Below, piece after piece: positions 63,124-64,000 of a DNA stretch of 64,000 nt. The DNA comes from an uncultured Prevotella sp. (GTDB lineage: Bacteria > Bacteroidota > Bacteroidia > Bacteroidales > Bacteroidaceae). How positions within the stretch are numbered: position 1 is the stretch's first letter; every line of letters starts with the position of its first letter. The stretch is taken from contig CALUKU010000008.1 of the NCBI GenBank assembly GCA_944321295.1, forward strand, positions 1 to 64,000. The letters are read 5' to 3'. Position numbers and translations under genes: made by a program. The notes under the pieces are model-generated. The model saw nothing but the letters and a program-made list of their open reading frames with translations, was not told the DNA's origin and ran no database searches.

Positions 63124-64000
63124 CTATTTTTTAGAGAAAGTGATGCTGAACGTATGCTTGCCGTCAACGAAGCTGTATTTAAGGCCGAAGCCGTAAAGAT
63201 TGCAGATGGCCTTGACGAGCGACAGGCCGAGCCCGGTTGACGATTTCTTGTCGGCCGAGTGGTAGAAACGCTCGAAAATCTTGCTGTCGTCGAGCTTCGT
63301 GGCGGCGCCCGTATTGGCTATCGTCAGCGTGCGGCCGTCCGTCTTCACGCTTATCGTGCCGCCGGCGGTGTTGTGTATGAAGGCGTTTTTCAGCAGGTTG
63401 CCCAGCAGTATGCCTGCGAGCGACTCGTCCATCTCGGCCATGGGGGCCGCGTCCATGTCCGTGCTTACGGTTATGTGCTTGTGCTCGTAGACGGCTTTCA
63501 GGTCGTCGAGTGTTTTCAGGGTGGTGGCTTTAATGTCAATCCGCGTGCGTCCTTCAAACTGGCCGTTGTCTATCTTGCACAGCAGCAACAGAGAGCGGTT
63601 GGTGGCCGAGAGGTTTTTCAGTGTGCGCAGGGTCTTTATTATCTCGGTCATCTGCGCCTCGGTGAGCGCCTCGTCGTCGAGCAGCATTTCCAGCCTGTTG
63701 GCGCATACGGCCAGCGGCGTCTGCATTTCGTGCGACGCGTTGGCAATGAACAGCTTCTGCTGCTCGTACTGCCGTTCGCTGCGCTCTATGTTCCTTTTTA
63801 CTGTTTCGTTGAGTTTCTTGAATTCAGTGATGTTCGTGTCGTTGGACAGCGGCCTGTTCCTGCCGCCCAGCTTATAGTTGTCGAGCCATTTGAGGAGCGC
63901 CTTCAGCGGTTTCATGCTGTGGCGCACGGTGTACAGGTTGACGATGATTATGCCGGCAAGCAGCACCACGTAAAGCACTATCAGCCAGTAAAGGATGGCT
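63124..64000 (-). CDS. Sensor histidine kinase (partial, N terminus beyond the window)
   Basis: The C-terminal 290 residues of a membrane histidine kinase. Seen: a transmembrane helix at the edge (ILYWLIVLYVVLLAGIIIVN), a short linker, the dimerisation His box FIANASHEMQTPLAV, N box LLGNLLKNAFIHNTAGG, and G boxes IANTGA and KKSSTGLGLSLVKAICNLYG. The open frame runs off the window at 64000, so the sensor domain and the response regulator lie outside. It is separated from PepSY-like gene 2 by 111 bp; PepSY-like genes next to two-component systems are frequent in Bacteroidetes. Confidence 0.85.
   Translation of the reverse strand, partial: AILYWLIVLYVVLLAGIIIVNLYTVRHSMKPLKALLKWLDNYKLGGRNRPLSNDTNITEFKKLNETVKRNIERSERQYEQQKLFIANASHEMQTPLAVCANRLEMLLDDEALTEAQMTEIIKTLRTLKNLSATNRSLLLLCKIDNGQFEGRTRIDIKATTLKTLDDLKAVYEHKHITVSTDMDAAPMAEMDESLAGILLGNLLKNAFIHNTAGGTISVKTDGRTLTIANTGAATKLDDSKIFERFYHSADKKSSTGLGLSLVKAICNLYGFGLKYSFVDGKHTFSITFSKK

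Overview
The window looks like chromosomal DNA of a Bacteroidales bacterium, most likely Prevotellaceae. Reasons: many promoters fit the Bacteroidetes pattern TTTG-N19/20-TAnnTTTG; the order ftsX-DUF3098-uppP-truB-queA is typical of the phylum; and the window holds YfhO, MlaD, DUF4954, DUF4143 and PepSY-like families common there. Base composition varies from AT-rich (1-8.5 kb) to very GC-rich (about 24.7-30 kb).

Layout. 1-15.6 kb is a surface-polysaccharide region: TupA-like ATP-grasp, two GT4 glycosyltransferases, a radical SAM/SPASM-like protein, two acyltransferase-3 membrane proteins, a galacturonokinase-like GHMP kinase and a nucleotidyltransferase. It is interrupted at 1.4-8.9 kb by defence-island-like material: two ATPase+partner gene pairs, an intact DUF4143 ATPase, a decayed DUF4143 copy and a folded non-coding element. 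15.6-24.5 kb holds a helicase with WG-like repeats and housekeeping genes (radical SAM, ftsX, uppP, truB, queA, folK, rpsO). 24.7-35 kb holds a GC-rich membrane protein, typA, the mtnN-luxS pair, a MATE transporter and a YfhO-like protein. 35.8-58.9 kb holds clpB, hflX, a DUF4954 protein, an M16 peptidase, class I fumarase, nhaA, a nitroreductase, class II ribonucleotide reductase, folB, an amidase, an mlaD-like gene, dnaA and a YitT-like gene. 59-62 kb holds an EcoRI-type adenine methyltransferase next to a DUF262-HNH nuclease, behind a structured leader with three promoter boxes. 62-64 kb holds two PepSY-like periplasmic proteins and a histidine kinase cut by the window end.

The most unusual structure is not a gene. 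Six intergenic arrays (19.26, 26.68, 35.49, 45.22, 50.50 and 58.99 kb) each hold four or five 13-bp palindromes of form AAAGG-N3-CCTTT, spaced at exactly 22 bp (two helical turns). A loosely conserved ~30-bp flank on one side gives each array an orientation, and every array lies upstream of a plus-strand gene. I know of no description of this family.

Other notable signals: three G6-8 tracts all followed by TAAAA in surface-polysaccharide genes (possible phase variation); twin palindromes 32 bp apart upstream of a glycosyltransferase; intergenic-type repeats carried in frame inside a helicase and a glycosyltransferase; and a dispersed GACAAGCAGAC-word repeat family.
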